Assembly: GCA_963838155.1 (NCBI GenBank)
Contig: CAWIQE010000022.1
Location: 150,387 to 214,386 of the forward strand
DNA: 64,000 nt
From: Pararhizobium_B sp963838155
GTDB lineage: Bacteria > Pseudomonadota > Alphaproteobacteria > Rhizobiales > Rhizobiaceae
Reading direction: 5' to 3'
This document shows positions 28,730 to 37,440 of this stretch, one piece after another (position 1 is the stretch's first letter; the number at the start of each line of letters is the position of its first letter). Made by a program: the position numbers and the translations under genes. The notes under the pieces were generated by a model. That model was not told the origin of the DNA, did no database searches, and saw only the letters and a program-made list of their open reading frames with translations.

Positions 28730-29785
28730 ATGGCGACGCTGGACCACGAGCAGGAGACGACCGCCGCCCACGAGACGGGCAACCGTTATTACCGTGGCCC
28801 GCGGAGCGATCATTTCGACGGCCGGTGCTTCTTCAATCCCGGCGGCGAACCTCCGCGCGGCCTCCGCGACGTCATGCGCTGGCAGTTCCGCGAGACGCGC
28901 GTCCCGTGGCCGAAATCCTTCGAAAGCCCCTTTCCGCAGGCCCGCCCGGAACGGTCGGTCGAAAACGGCGGCCTGCGCGTGACCATGGTCGGCCACGCGA
29001 CGATGCTCCTCCAGATCCGCGGCCTCAACATCCTGACCGACCCGGTCTGGTCCGAGCGCGCGAGCCCGGTGGGCTTCGCCGGCCCGAAGCGGGCCAATCC
29101 GCCGGGCCTGGAATTTTGCGGCCTGCCGCCGATCGACCTGGTGCTCCTCAGCCACAACCACTACGACCACATGGACATCGGCTCGCTCAAGTGCCTGCGC
29201 GGCATGCACGATCCGCAGATCGTCACGCCGCTCGGGAACGATGCGCTGCTGCACGCGGCCGATCCGCGCATGCACGTGACGACGCTCGACTGGGGCCAGT
29301 CGGCGAATTTCGGGCACGGCGTGCGCATCCACGCGGCGCCCGCCCACCACTGGTCGGCGCGCGGCATCAAGGACCGCCGGATGGCCCTTTGGGCCGCCTT
29401 CGTGGTGGAGACGCCCGACGGCAACGTCTACCACGTCGGCGACACGGGCTTCCACGAGGGCCGCAACTACAAGGCCGCAGGCGAAGCGTTCGGCGGCTTT
29501 CGCCTCGCCATCCTGCCGATCGGCTCCTACGAGCCGCGCTGGTTCATGCGCCATCATCACCAGACGCCCGAGGAAGCGGTCGAGGGCATGCGGCTTTGCC
29601 GCGCCAGATTTGCGGTCGGGCACCATTGGGGGACGTTCCATCTCGCCAACGAGCCGATCGACGAACCGCCGCGGCTGCTCGCCGAGGCGCTCGACCGGCA
29701 GGGCATCGAGGCCGAACGCTTCCGGCCCTTGAGTCCCGGCGAGGTCTGGGACGTTCCTTCGGGCGAGGACGGCGGGCCCGGCTGA
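28730..29785 (+). CDS. MBL-fold metallo-hydrolase, NAPE-PLD / UlaG-like
   Basis: 351 aa beta-lactamase-fold metal-dependent hydrolase. Metal-binding motif HNHYDHMD with further ligands in HAAPAHHWSARG, VYHVGDTGF and the C-terminal VGHHWGTFHL. The N-terminal RYYRGPRSDHFDGRCFFNPG is typical of the bacterial NAPE-phospholipase-D-like subfamily, suggesting a phospholipid-type phosphodiester substrate (inference). ATG 28730 follows GGAAAGGAACG. Divergent from the MarR gene. Confidence 0.85.
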   Translation: MATLDHEQETTAAHETGNRYYRGPRSDHFDGRCFFNPGGEPPRGLRDVMRWQFRETRVPWPKSFESPFPQARPERSVENGGLRVTMVGHATMLLQIRGLNILTDPVWSERASPVGFAGPKRANPPGLEFCGLPPIDLVLLSHNHYDHMDIGSLKCLRGMHDPQIVTPLGNDALLHAADPRMHVTTLDWGQSANFGHGVRIHAAPAHHWSARGIKDRRMALWAAFVVETPDGNVYHVGDTGFHEGRNYKAAGEAFGGFRLAILPIGSYEPRWFMRHHHQTPEEAVEGMRLCRARFAVGHHWGTFHLANEPIDEPPRLLAEALDRQGIEAERFRPLSPGEVWDVPSGEDGGPG

Positions 29786-29825
29786 TCGCGGACGGTCTGG
29801 CAATCGCCGCCGACTTCCGCCATAT

Positions 29826-29990
29826 AGAGCATTTCCAGGAAAAGTGGGAACCGGTTTTCCGTCCGGAAATGCGTATGAACAAAAACTCATTTCCAGGAAA
29901 AGTGGGAACCGGTTTTCCGTCCGGAAATGCGTATGAACAAAGAGATGGATGGAGCGCGTTCGCGATTCCGTGAAGCGCGGACACGCTCCT
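29826..29990. repeat. Palindromic element, two tandem copies plus second hairpin
   Basis: First-hairpin copies start near 29826 and 29885 (GCATTTCCAGGAAAAGTGGG ... CCGGAAATGCG), then the second hairpin GGAGCGCGTTCGCGATTCC/GTGAAGCGCGGACACGCTCC at 29949-29987. Stem bases again co-vary (ATTTCC/GGAAAT). Sits between the MBL gene and dapF. Confidence 0.88.
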
Positions 29991-30033
29991 GGCCAGTGTC
30001 CCGGCGCGAGCCGGCCAACCGACGGACCCGACG

Positions 30034-30924
30034 ATGACAGCCGCGCAATTCGCCAAGATGAACGGCCTCGGCAACGAGATCCTGGTGGTCGACATGCGCG
30101 GCCGCGCCGACCGGGTGACGCCCGCCGCCGCGATCGCGCTGGCGGCCGATCCGACGACGCGCTTCGACCAGATCATGGCAATCCACGATCCGAGGCGCGC
30201 GCACACCGACGCCTATGTCGACATCCTCAATTCGGACGGCTCCGCGGCCGAGGCGTGCGGCAACGGCACGCGCTGCGTGGTGCAGGCGCTCGCCGCCGAG
30301 ACCGGCCGGCGCGCCTTCACCCTCCAGACCGTTGCCGGCATCCTCTCCGCAAGGGAGAACGACGACGGCTCGGTCTCCGTCGACATGGGTCCCCCGGCGT
30401 TCGAGTGGGACCGCATCCCGCTTTCCGAGGAGTTCCACGACACCACCAGGATCGAGCTCCAGGTGGGACCGATCGACGCACCCGTCCTGCATTCCCCGTC
30501 GGTCGCCTCGATGGGCAATCCCCATGCCGTCTTCTGGGTCGACGACGACGTGGCCGGCTACGACCTCGGCCGGTTCGGCCCGCTGCTCGAGCATCATCCG
30601 ATGTTTCCCGAGCGCGCCAACATCTCGATCGCCAGGGTCCGGAGCGCCGACGAGCTCGACCTCCGCACCTGGGAACGCGGCGCCGGCATCACCCAGGCAT
30701 GCGGCTCGGCCGCCTGCGCGGCGGCCGTCTCCGCCGCCCGCACCGGACGCACCGGCCGCACCGTGACGGTGAACGTACCCGGCGGCCCCCTGTCGATCGA
30801 CTGGCGCGACGACGGCCACGTGGTCATGACCGGCGCCGCCGAATGGGAGTTCTCCGGCACGCTCGACCCCCTGACCGGCGCCTGGCGGCCCGAGGCGAGC
30901 GAAGAGGCGGGAGCCGCCGGATGA
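30034..30924 (+). CDS. dapF: Diaminopimelate epimerase
   Basis: 296 aa, PLP-independent two-cysteine racemase converting LL- to meso-diaminopimelate for lysine and peptidoglycan synthesis. Catalytic Cys75 in SDGSAAEACGNGTRCV and Cys223 in GITQACGSAACAAAV; substrate-binding N-terminal MNGLGNEILVVD. First gene of dapF-mtaB-ftsY-yciB, a conserved Rhizobiales order. Confidence 0.96.
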   Translation: MTAAQFAKMNGLGNEILVVDMRGRADRVTPAAAIALAADPTTRFDQIMAIHDPRRAHTDAYVDILNSDGSAAEACGNGTRCVVQALAAETGRRAFTLQTVAGILSARENDDGSVSVDMGPPAFEWDRIPLSEEFHDTTRIELQVGPIDAPVLHSPSVASMGNPHAVFWVDDDVAGYDLGRFGPLLEHHPMFPERANISIARVRSADELDLRTWERGAGITQACGSAACAAAVSAARTGRTGRTVTVNVPGGPLSIDWRDDGHVVMTGAAEWEFSGTLDPLTGAWRPEASEEAGAAG

Positions 30925-30934
30925 GCCCGTCCCC

Positions 30935-32200
30935 GTGAGCCGCATAGAGGTCATCACCTTCGGCTGCCGGCTGAACGCATACGAGTCGGAGATCGTCAGG
31001 AAGAAGGCCGAGGAAGCGGGGCTTTCCGGCACCGTGATCGTCAATACCTGCGCGGTCACCGGCGAAGCGGTGCGCCAGGCGCGGCAGGCGATCCGCCGCC
31101 TCCGCCGCGACGATCCGGCCGCCCGCATCCTGGTCACCGGCTGCGCCGCCCAGACCGAGCCGCAGGCCTTCGCCGCCATGGAGGAGGTCGACGCCGTCAT
31201 CGGCAACGCCGACAAGCTCGGCGCCGAAGCCTGGCGCGATCTCCCCGATTTTGGCGTGTCGGCCGACGAGAAGATCCGCGTCAACGACATCTTCGGCGTC
31301 ACGGAGACCGCGCCGCAGATGATCGACGCGCTGGACGGCCAGACCCGCGCCTTCCTGCAGGTGCAGAACGGCTGCGACCACCGCTGCACCTTCTGCATCA
31401 TCCCCTACGGCCGCGGCAATTCGCGTTCCGTGCCCATGGGCGCCGTCGTCGAGCAGGCGCGGCGCCTCGCCGGGCACGGCTACCGGGAGTTCGTGCTGAC
31501 CGGCGTCGACGCCACGAGCTACGGCGCCGACCTGCCGGGCCGTCCGACGCTCGGCCGCCTCGCCCGCACGCTGCTCGACCACGTGCCCGAGATCGCCCGC
31601 CTGCGGCTCTCCTCCGTCGACAGCGTCGAGATCGATCCCGAGCTGATGCGGCTCTTCGCCGACGAGCCGCGCTTCATGCCCTACCTGCACCTTTCGCTGC
31701 AGCACGGCGACGACATGATCCTCAAGCGCATGAAGCGCCGCCACCGGCGCGCCGATGCCGTGCGCCTTTGCGCCGAAATCCGCCGCCTGCGCCCGGACGC
31801 GGCCTTCGGCGCCGACGTCATCGCCGGCTTCCCCACCGAGACCGAGGCGATGTTCGACAATGCGCTGTCCCTGGTCGACGACTGCTCGATCGCGTTCCTC
31901 CACGTCTTCCCGTTCAGCCCGCGGGAGGGCACGCCGGCCGCCCGCATGCCGCAGCTCGACCGGGCCTGCGTCAAGGAGCGGGCCGCCCGCCTTCGCCGAA
32001 AGGGCGGGGAGGCGCTCGTCCGGCACCTTGACTCCATGCGCGGTCGCACCGAAGTGTTGCTTGTCGAGCGCAACGCGATCGCGCGCACCGAGAACTTCAC
32101 GGCGGTCGACATTTCCGGCCACCCGCCCGGCACCTTCGTCGCCGCCCGCATCACCGGCCACGACGGCAGGCGCCTGACCGCCGCGGCACCGGCCGCCTGA
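30935..32200 (+). CDS. mtaB: tRNA t6A37 methylthiotransferase MtaB
   Basis: 421 aa radical-SAM enzyme that adds a methylthio group to t6A37 to make ms2t6A. N-terminal UPF0004 cysteines Cys11 (FGCRLN), Cys39 and Cys70 bind one [4Fe-4S]; the radical-SAM cluster is CDHRCTFC (Cys147/151/154) followed by IIPYGRGNSRS. A C-terminal TRAM region follows. It starts at a GTG (30935), 10 bp after dapF. Confidence 0.95.
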   Translation: MSRIEVITFGCRLNAYESEIVRKKAEEAGLSGTVIVNTCAVTGEAVRQARQAIRRLRRDDPAARILVTGCAAQTEPQAFAAMEEVDAVIGNADKLGAEAWRDLPDFGVSADEKIRVNDIFGVTETAPQMIDALDGQTRAFLQVQNGCDHRCTFCIIPYGRGNSRSVPMGAVVEQARRLAGHGYREFVLTGVDATSYGADLPGRPTLGRLARTLLDHVPEIARLRLSSVDSVEIDPELMRLFADEPRFMPYLHLSLQHGDDMILKRMKRRHRRADAVRLCAEIRRLRPDAAFGADVIAGFPTETEAMFDNALSLVDDCSIAFLHVFPFSPREGTPAARMPQLDRACVKERAARLRRKGGEALVRHLDSMRGRTEVLLVERNAIARTENFTAVDISGHPPGTFVAARITGHDGRRLTAAAPAA

Positions 32201-32234
32201 ACGGCGGCCGCAGCAACCGACGACAGGACCTCGT

Positions 32235-33977
32235 ATGGCAGGCTTCTTCAAGAAGATATTTTCCTTCGGCAGGAAGGAGGTCGAGACCGTTCCCGACGCC
32301 GAAGGCGCCGAAGACGAAAGCCGAGCCGTTCCCGAAGAGGCCGGGCGCACCGGCGGCCCGGAGGCCCCGGCACCGGCGGATGCCCGCAAGGCCGACGCGA
32401 GCGCTCCCGACGAGGCCGCGGAACCGGCACCGGACCCCGCCGGGACGGCGCAGCCCCTGCCTGAAGGCGAGGCCGCCCCCGCAGGCGATCGGCCGCCCGC
32501 GGCGGAGCCCGGAACGGCCGGCGACGACGCCGAGGACGACGCCGAAGACGACCCTCGGGGCACGCGCGACCGTTTCGATTTCGAAGGCGACGCCCCCGGC
32601 GCCGCGGCGGACGTCAAGCCCGGCGACCTTTCCGCCGAGGACCTCGTGCCGGTGCCCGAACTGCTCGACAACGAGCCCGGCGATCCGCCCCTCGCGGAAA
32701 ACGTCGCCGACGTGGTGGAGCGCAATCTCGAAGCCTCCGGCGACGCCCAGGCCGAAGAGTCCGAGCCCGAGCCCGCGCCGGAAACCGAGCCCGAGCCGGA
32801 GCCGGAGCCCGGGCCGGAGATCGCGAAGACCCCCGAGCCGGCTCCCCCGGCTCCGCAGGACGATCTGCGTGCGGAGGAGGACAGCCAGCGCGCGGAGGAG
32901 GACGAACCCCCGGCGCAGGGGCCGGCCCCCGAACCCGCCGACGGCTCCGGCGAGCCCGCGCCCGCCCCCAAGCCCGAAAGGACGTCCTTCGCCGTCGACC
33001 CCGGCCGCCCGCGCCCCTCCGACGCCGAGGCGCCCGCGACCGGCGAGCCGCCGCTGACCTGGTTCCAGCGGCTGCGCCGGGGCCTGTCGCGGTCCTCCTC
33101 GCAGCTGACCGGCCAGATCGCGGGGGTCTTCACCCGGCGCAAGCTCGACGAGGACACCCTCCAGGATCTCGAGGACATCCTCATCCAGGCCGATCTCGGC
33201 GTCGAAACGGCGATGCGCATCACCGACACGCTGGCCTCCGGCCGCTACGGGCGCGACGTCGGCACGGACGAGGTGACGGCGATCATGGCCGCGGAGATCG
33301 AAAAGGTGCTCGGTCCCGTCGCCCGGCCGCTCGAGCTGGACCTGTCGGTGAAGCCGCACGTCATCCTCGTCGTCGGCGTCAACGGGACTGGCAAGACCAC
33401 CACGATCGGCAAGCTGGCGGCCAAGCTCACCCGCGGCGGCCTCAAGGTGACGCTCGCCGCCGGCGACACCTTCCGCGCGGCCGCTATCGAGCAGCTGAAG
33501 ATCTGGGGAGAGCGCACCGGCGCGACGGTCGTCGCCTCCAGGCTCGGCGCCGATGCCGCCGGCCTCGCCTACGACGCCTACGAGCGCGCCCGGGCCGACG
33601 GGTCCGACGTCCTCATCATCGACACCGCCGGCCGCCTGCAGAACAAGACCGAGCTCATGAACGAGCTGGAGAAGATCGTCCGCGTCCTCGGCAAGCACGA
33701 TCCCGACGCGCCGCACACCGTCCTGCAGACGCTCGACGCGACGACGGGCCAGAACGCGCTCAACCAGGTCGAGATCTTCAGGAACGTCGCCGGCGTCAAC
33801 GGCCTCGTCATGACCAAGCTCGACGGCACCGCCCGCGGCGGCATCCTGGTCGCGATCTCGGCCCGGCACAAGCTGCCCGTCTACTTCGTCGGCGTCGGCG
33901 AAGGCGTCGACGACCTGGAACCCTTCGAGGCCCGCGAGTTCGCCGGCGCCATCGCCGGCACCCCGGCCGATGCCTGA
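32235..33977 (+). CDS. ftsY: Signal recognition particle receptor FtsY
   Basis: 580 aa. Membrane-targeting N-terminus MAGFFKKIFSFGRK, an unusually long acidic, Glu/Pro/Ala-rich A domain to about residue 270, then the NG GTPase: GVNGTGKTTTIGKLA, GDTFRAAAIEQLKIWGER, DTAGRLQNK, TKLDGTARGG and GVGEGVDDLEPF. It receives SRP-ribosome complexes with Ffh. The A domain contains repeated EPE units and has very biased codon composition. Confidence 0.96.
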   Translation: MAGFFKKIFSFGRKEVETVPDAEGAEDESRAVPEEAGRTGGPEAPAPADARKADASAPDEAAEPAPDPAGTAQPLPEGEAAPAGDRPPAAEPGTAGDDAEDDAEDDPRGTRDRFDFEGDAPGAAADVKPGDLSAEDLVPVPELLDNEPGDPPLAENVADVVERNLEASGDAQAEESEPEPAPETEPEPEPEPGPEIAKTPEPAPPAPQDDLRAEEDSQRAEEDEPPAQGPAPEPADGSGEPAPAPKPERTSFAVDPGRPRPSDAEAPATGEPPLTWFQRLRRGLSRSSSQLTGQIAGVFTRRKLDEDTLQDLEDILIQADLGVETAMRITDTLASGRYGRDVGTDEVTAIMAAEIEKVLGPVARPLELDLSVKPHVILVVGVNGTGKTTTIGKLAAKLTRGGLKVTLAAGDTFRAAAIEQLKIWGERTGATVVASRLGADAAGLAYDAYERARADGSDVLIIDTAGRLQNKTELMNELEKIVRVLGKHDPDAPHTVLQTLDATTGQNALNQVEIFRNVAGVNGLVMTKLDGTARGGILVAISARHKLPVYFVGVGEGVDDLEPFEAREFAGAIAGTPADA

Positions 33978-33991
33978 TGCCGCGGGAAAAA

Positions 33992-34029
33992 GGCGGACCT
34001 CGGCCCCCGTCCGCCGGGTTGGGCCTTTT
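33992..34029 (+). terminator. Weak terminator-like hairpin after ftsY
   Basis: GGCGGAC (33992-33998) and GTCCGCC (34009-34015) enclose a ten-base loop; TTTT occurs only about ten bases later. Read-through into yciB is likely. Confidence 0.3.
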
Positions 34030-34067
34030 CACGGGCGCCCAAACCCCCTAAGTCGTGGGGACCGGAA

Positions 34068-34742
34068 ATGCCTTGGATCACCCCGCAGGACGCGATGACC
34101 GAAAACGCTTCTCCAGAGTTCGCGACGAGGACCGAACGCGCCCACCCGGCGCTCAAGCTGCTGCTCGAGCTCGGTCCGCTCGTCGTCTTCTTCTTCGCGA
34201 ATTCCAGGGGCGAATGGATCGCCGCGACGTTTCCCGCGCTGGCCGCGCTCGGCGGACCCATCTTCATCGCCACCGCCCTGTTCATGGCCGCGACCGCGAT
34301 CTCCCTCATCGCCTCGAAGATCGTCATGCGCACCCTGCCGGTCATGCCGCTGGTTTCCGGCGTCGTGGTGTTCGTCTTCGGCACGCTGACGCTCTACCTG
34401 CACGATGCCGTCTTCATCAAGATGAAGCCCACCATCATCAACGCGCTGTTCGGCTTCATCCTCATCGGCGGGCTGGCCTTCGGCAAGGCGCTGCTCGGCT
34501 ACGTGTTCGATTCCGCCTTCAAGCTGGACGCGGAGGGATGGCGCAAGCTGACCTTGAGGTGGGGCGTGTTCTTCTTTTTCCTCGCCGCGCTCAACGAAGC
34601 GGTCTGGCGCAACGTCTCCACCGACGCCTGGGTTGCCTTCAAGGTGTGGGGGACGATGCCGATCACCATCGCCTTCACCATGTTCCAGATGCCGCTGATC
34701 CTGCGCCACACCGTGCGCGAAGCGCCGCCGGACGACGAATAG
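34068..34742 (+). CDS. yciB: Septation protein A / inner membrane protein YciB (IspZ)
   Basis: 224 aa with five to six TMs. Family landmarks: LKLLLELGPLVVFFFANSRG, LTLYLHDAVFIKMKPTIINA and LTLRWGVFFFFLAALNEAVW. Proposed roles in cell envelope integrity and septation. The ATG 34068 begins MPWITPQDAMTENA; a later Met (residue 10) is an alternative start. Follows ftsY as in many Rhizobiales. Confidence 0.93.
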   Translation: MPWITPQDAMTENASPEFATRTERAHPALKLLLELGPLVVFFFANSRGEWIAATFPALAALGGPIFIATALFMAATAISLIASKIVMRTLPVMPLVSGVVVFVFGTLTLYLHDAVFIKMKPTIINALFGFILIGGLAFGKALLGYVFDSAFKLDAEGWRKLTLRWGVFFFFLAALNEAVWRNVSTDAWVAFKVWGTMPITIAFTMFQMPLILRHTVREAPPDDE

Positions 34743-34743
34743 C

Positions 34744-35170
34744 GCGATCGAGCGCTGCCGCGTCTGCGGGGCCGGCCGGACGGTCCCCTTCTTCCTTGCC
34801 GGACGGACCGCCTACCGGCGCTGCCCGGATTGCCTGGCGACCGGGATGGAGCCCCCGCTGCCGACGGCCGAGGCGGAGCGCGCCTGGTACGGCACCCACC
34901 GCAACGATCCCGGCGACCCCGCCTACCGCAGGTTCCTCGGGCGGCTCGCCGGGCGGCATCCTGGCGCTGATGACCTGCTTCCAGACCGACGACGCCCGCT
35001 TCGCCCGCTGGCACTATCGCCGCGACCCGACCCACGTCGTCTTCTACCGCGAGGAGACGCTTCGCCTCCTGGCGGCGCGGCGGGGCTGGGAGATCGACGT
35101 CCCCTGCAAGGACGTGGCGCTGCTCCGGCGCCCGGACGGTTGCGGCGTCCAGCGCCCCGGCGCATCATGA
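34744..35170 (+). pseudogene. Class I SAM-dependent methyltransferase remnant with internal deletion
   Basis: Two pieces of one family in different frames. 34744-34950 reads ERCRVCGAGRTVPFFLAGR and GTHRNDPGDPAYRRFLGRLA, a zinc-ribbon-type N-terminus. From about 34950 the next frame gives GGILALMTCFQTDDARFARW and HYRRDPTHVVFYREETLRLL, the C-terminus, ending at 35170. The central part, including the SAM-binding GxGxG and about 90 residues, is gone and the junction sits in CTCGCCGGGCGGC. There is also no start codon ahead of the first piece. Function is lost. This is too large for a sequencing error. Confidence 0.75.
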
Positions 35171-35177
35171 GGCCGCG

Positions 35178-35693
35178 ATGATCGAGGACGTGCTCAGGGA
35201 CTTCGCCGGGAACGGCCACCTGCCCGCTGCCGTCGTCGTCGTGCGGCTGCTCGGCGCGGCGCTGATGTCCGTTCCGCTCGGGCTCGAACGCGAGATCAGG
35301 CGCCGTCCCGCCGGCCTGCGCACCCACATGCTCGTCTCGCTCTCCGCCGCGATGTTCGCCGTACTCGCGACCGAGATCGTCGTCTCGCCGCACTTCGACG
35401 GACCGCAGGTGCGCGCCGACCCGCTGCGCGTGGTCGAAGCGGTCACGTCGGGCGTCGCCTTCCTGGCGGCCGGCTTCATCATCTTCTCCCGCGGGCACGT
35501 GCGCGGCGTGACCACCGGCGCCGGCATCTGGCTCGCCGCGGCGGTCGGCCTCTCCGCCGGCTACGGCTACTGGCTGATCGCCCTCACGGGAATGATCGTC
35601 GGCGCTTTCATCATGATCGCCCTGCGCAGGATGGAAGGCGTCCTGGACCTGAAGAAGCCCCATCGCCATGACGGGGAGCCCGGCGCGGATTGA
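35178..35693 (+). CDS. mgtC: MgtC/SapB family membrane protein
   Basis: 171 aa with about four TMs. Signature GAALMSVPLGLEREIRRRPA, GLRTHMLVSLSAAMFAVLA, VTSGVAFLAAGFIIFS and VRGVTTGAGIWLAAAVGLSA. MgtC proteins support growth in low magnesium and within host cells through effects on the F-ATPase or phosphate uptake; the role here is inferred. Starts 8 bp after the methyltransferase remnant, apparently in the same transcript. Confidence 0.9.
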   Translation: MIEDVLRDFAGNGHLPAAVVVVRLLGAALMSVPLGLEREIRRRPAGLRTHMLVSLSAAMFAVLATEIVVSPHFDGPQVRADPLRVVEAVTSGVAFLAAGFIIFSRGHVRGVTTGAGIWLAAAVGLSAGYGYWLIALTGMIVGAFIMIALRRMEGVLDLKKPHRHDGEPGAD

Positions 35694-35736
35694 TTGCCGA
35701 ACCCGGCAAACGCTGGTATTGAAACCGCCATGTCGA

Positions 35737-35781
35737 CCCATTCGCTCATCGCCCATTCGCTTATCGCCCATTCGCTTATCG
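35737..35781. repeat. 15-bp tandem repeat, three units
   Basis: CCCATTCGCTCATCG followed by two identical CCCATTCGCTTATCG units, in the 279-bp gap between mgtC and leuC. A 62-74 codon plus-strand frame reads it as HSLIAHSLIAHSLIE but has no recognisable homology, so I do not call a gene. Confidence 0.85.
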
Positions 35782-35972
35782 AAGGCCTCGGATTTTCCGG
35801 ACGGGTCCGGGCGCGCTCCTCGCTCGCCTTCCTGCCAGTCCACGACCACAAACGCCTTCCCGGCCGCTTCTTCGCGCGACTGACCGGCGCCGACGGCAGC
35901 ATCGCCGCGGCCGGCTGACCGCGCACCGGTCGCCCGCAAGCCCTTACGGAACACCATTTCGGACGTGAAACA

Positions 35973-37382
35973 ATGACGAAGCCACGCACACTCTACGACA
36001 AGATCTGGGACGACCACCTGGTCGACGAGCAGGACGACGGCACCTGCCTGATCTACATCGACCGCCACCTCGTCCACGAAGTGACGAGCCCGCAGGCCTT
36101 CGAGGGCCTGCGCATGTCGAACCGCAAGGTCCGCCAGCCGGAGAAGACCCTCGCCGTCGTCGACCACAACGTGCCGACGACCCCCGACCGCCATGAGGGG
36201 ATCAAGAACGAGGAGAGCCGCATCCAGGTGGAGGCGATGGCCCGCAACGCCGCCGACTTCGGCGTCGAGTACTTCAACGAAAGCGACATCCGCCAGGGCA
36301 TCGTCCACATCGTCGGTCCCGAGCAGGGCTTCACGTTGCCGGGCACGACCATCGTGTGCGGCGACAGCCACACCTCCACCCACGGAGCCTTCGGCGCGCT
36401 GGCCCACGGCATCGGCACCTCCGAGGTGGAGCACGTCCTCGCCACCCAGACGCTGATCCAGAAGAAGGCGAAGAACATGCTGGTGCGCGTCGACGGCAAG
36501 CTGCCCGAAGGCGTCGGCGCCAAGGACGTGATCCTGGCGATCATCGGCCAGATCGGCACCGCCGGCGGCACCGGCCACGTCATCGAATATGCCGGCGAGG
36601 CGATCCGCTCGCTCTCCATGGAGGGCCGCATGACGGTCTGCAACATGTCGATCGAGGGCGGCGCCCGCGCCGGCCTGATCGCGCCGGACGAGGTGACCTA
36701 CGCCTATCTCAAGGACCGGCCCCGCGCGCCGAAGGGCAAGGCCTGGGACATGGCGGTCGCCTATTGGGAAAGCCTCAAGACCGATGCGGACGCCGTCTAC
36801 GACAAGGTCGTGACCCTCGACGCGGCCAGCCTGCCGCCGATCGTCTCCTGGGGCTCCTCGCCGGAAGACGTCATCGCCGTGACCGGAGCGGTCCCGAACC
36901 CGGACGACATCCCCGACGAGACGAAGCGCAAGTCGAAATGGCGCGCGCTCGACTATATGGGGCTGAAGCCCGGCACGAAGATCACCGACATCCGCCCCGA
37001 CCGCGTCTTCATCGGCTCCTGCACCAACGGGCGCATCGAGGACCTGAGGACGGTCGCCAGGATGGTCGAGGGCCGCAAGGTCGCCGACAGCGTCTCGGCC
37101 ATGATCGTGCCGGGCTCGGGCCTCGTGAAGAAGCAGGCGGAAGAGGAAGGCCTCGACCAGATCTTCAAGGCCGCCGGCTTCGAATGGCGCGAGCCCGGCT
37201 GCTCCATGTGCCTGGCGATGAACGACGACCGCCTGAAGCCCGGCGAGCGCTGCGCCTCGACCTCCAACCGCAATTTCGAGGGCCGCCAGGGCTTCAAGGG
37301 GCGCACCCATCTCGTCTCCCCGGCCATGGCCGCCGCCGCCGCCATCGCCGGCCACTTCGTCGACATCCGCGACTGGCGGTAG
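35973..37382 (+). CDS. leuC: 3-isopropylmalate dehydratase large subunit
   Basis: 469 aa, full length. Leucine biosynthesis, with LeuD (not in this window) as partner. MTKPRTLYDKIWDDHLVDEQ start; the [4Fe-4S] ligands are in VFIGSCTNGRIEDL and EPGCSMCLAMN; VCGDSHTSTHGAFGALAHGI is the catalytic substrate-binding segment. ATG 35973 follows ACGTGAAACA, a weak ribosome binding site. Confidence 0.97.
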   Translation: MTKPRTLYDKIWDDHLVDEQDDGTCLIYIDRHLVHEVTSPQAFEGLRMSNRKVRQPEKTLAVVDHNVPTTPDRHEGIKNEESRIQVEAMARNAADFGVEYFNESDIRQGIVHIVGPEQGFTLPGTTIVCGDSHTSTHGAFGALAHGIGTSEVEHVLATQTLIQKKAKNMLVRVDGKLPEGVGAKDVILAIIGQIGTAGGTGHVIEYAGEAIRSLSMEGRMTVCNMSIEGGARAGLIAPDEVTYAYLKDRPRAPKGKAWDMAVAYWESLKTDADAVYDKVVTLDAASLPPIVSWGSSPEDVIAVTGAVPNPDDIPDETKRKSKWRALDYMGLKPGTKITDIRPDRVFIGSCTNGRIEDLRTVARMVEGRKVADSVSAMIVPGSGLVKKQAEEEGLDQIFKAAGFEWREPGCSMCLAMNDDRLKPGERCASTSNRNFEGRQGFKGRTHLVSPAMAAAAAIAGHFVDIRDWR

Positions 37383-37404
37383 CCATCCGCTGACACCGAA
37401 ATGC

Positions 37405-37440
37405 GCGGGACGCCGCCGCCGGCGCCCCGCAGCAGTTTTA
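37405..37440. terminator. Terminator between convergent leuC and transglutaminase-like genes
   Basis: GCGGGACGCCG (37405-37415), loop CCGC, CGGCGCCCCGC (37420-37430), then AGCAGTTTTA. Ten of 11 pairs. Fits leuC termination. Confidence 0.65.

Noticed and set aside
35737..35781. Possible CRISPR-like repeats
   Set aside because: Units are directly adjacent with no spacers.
35730..35918. Possible 62-aa protein containing HSLIAHSLIAHSLIE
   Set aside because: Created by a 15-bp tandem repeat; no ribosome binding site of note and no homology recognised.
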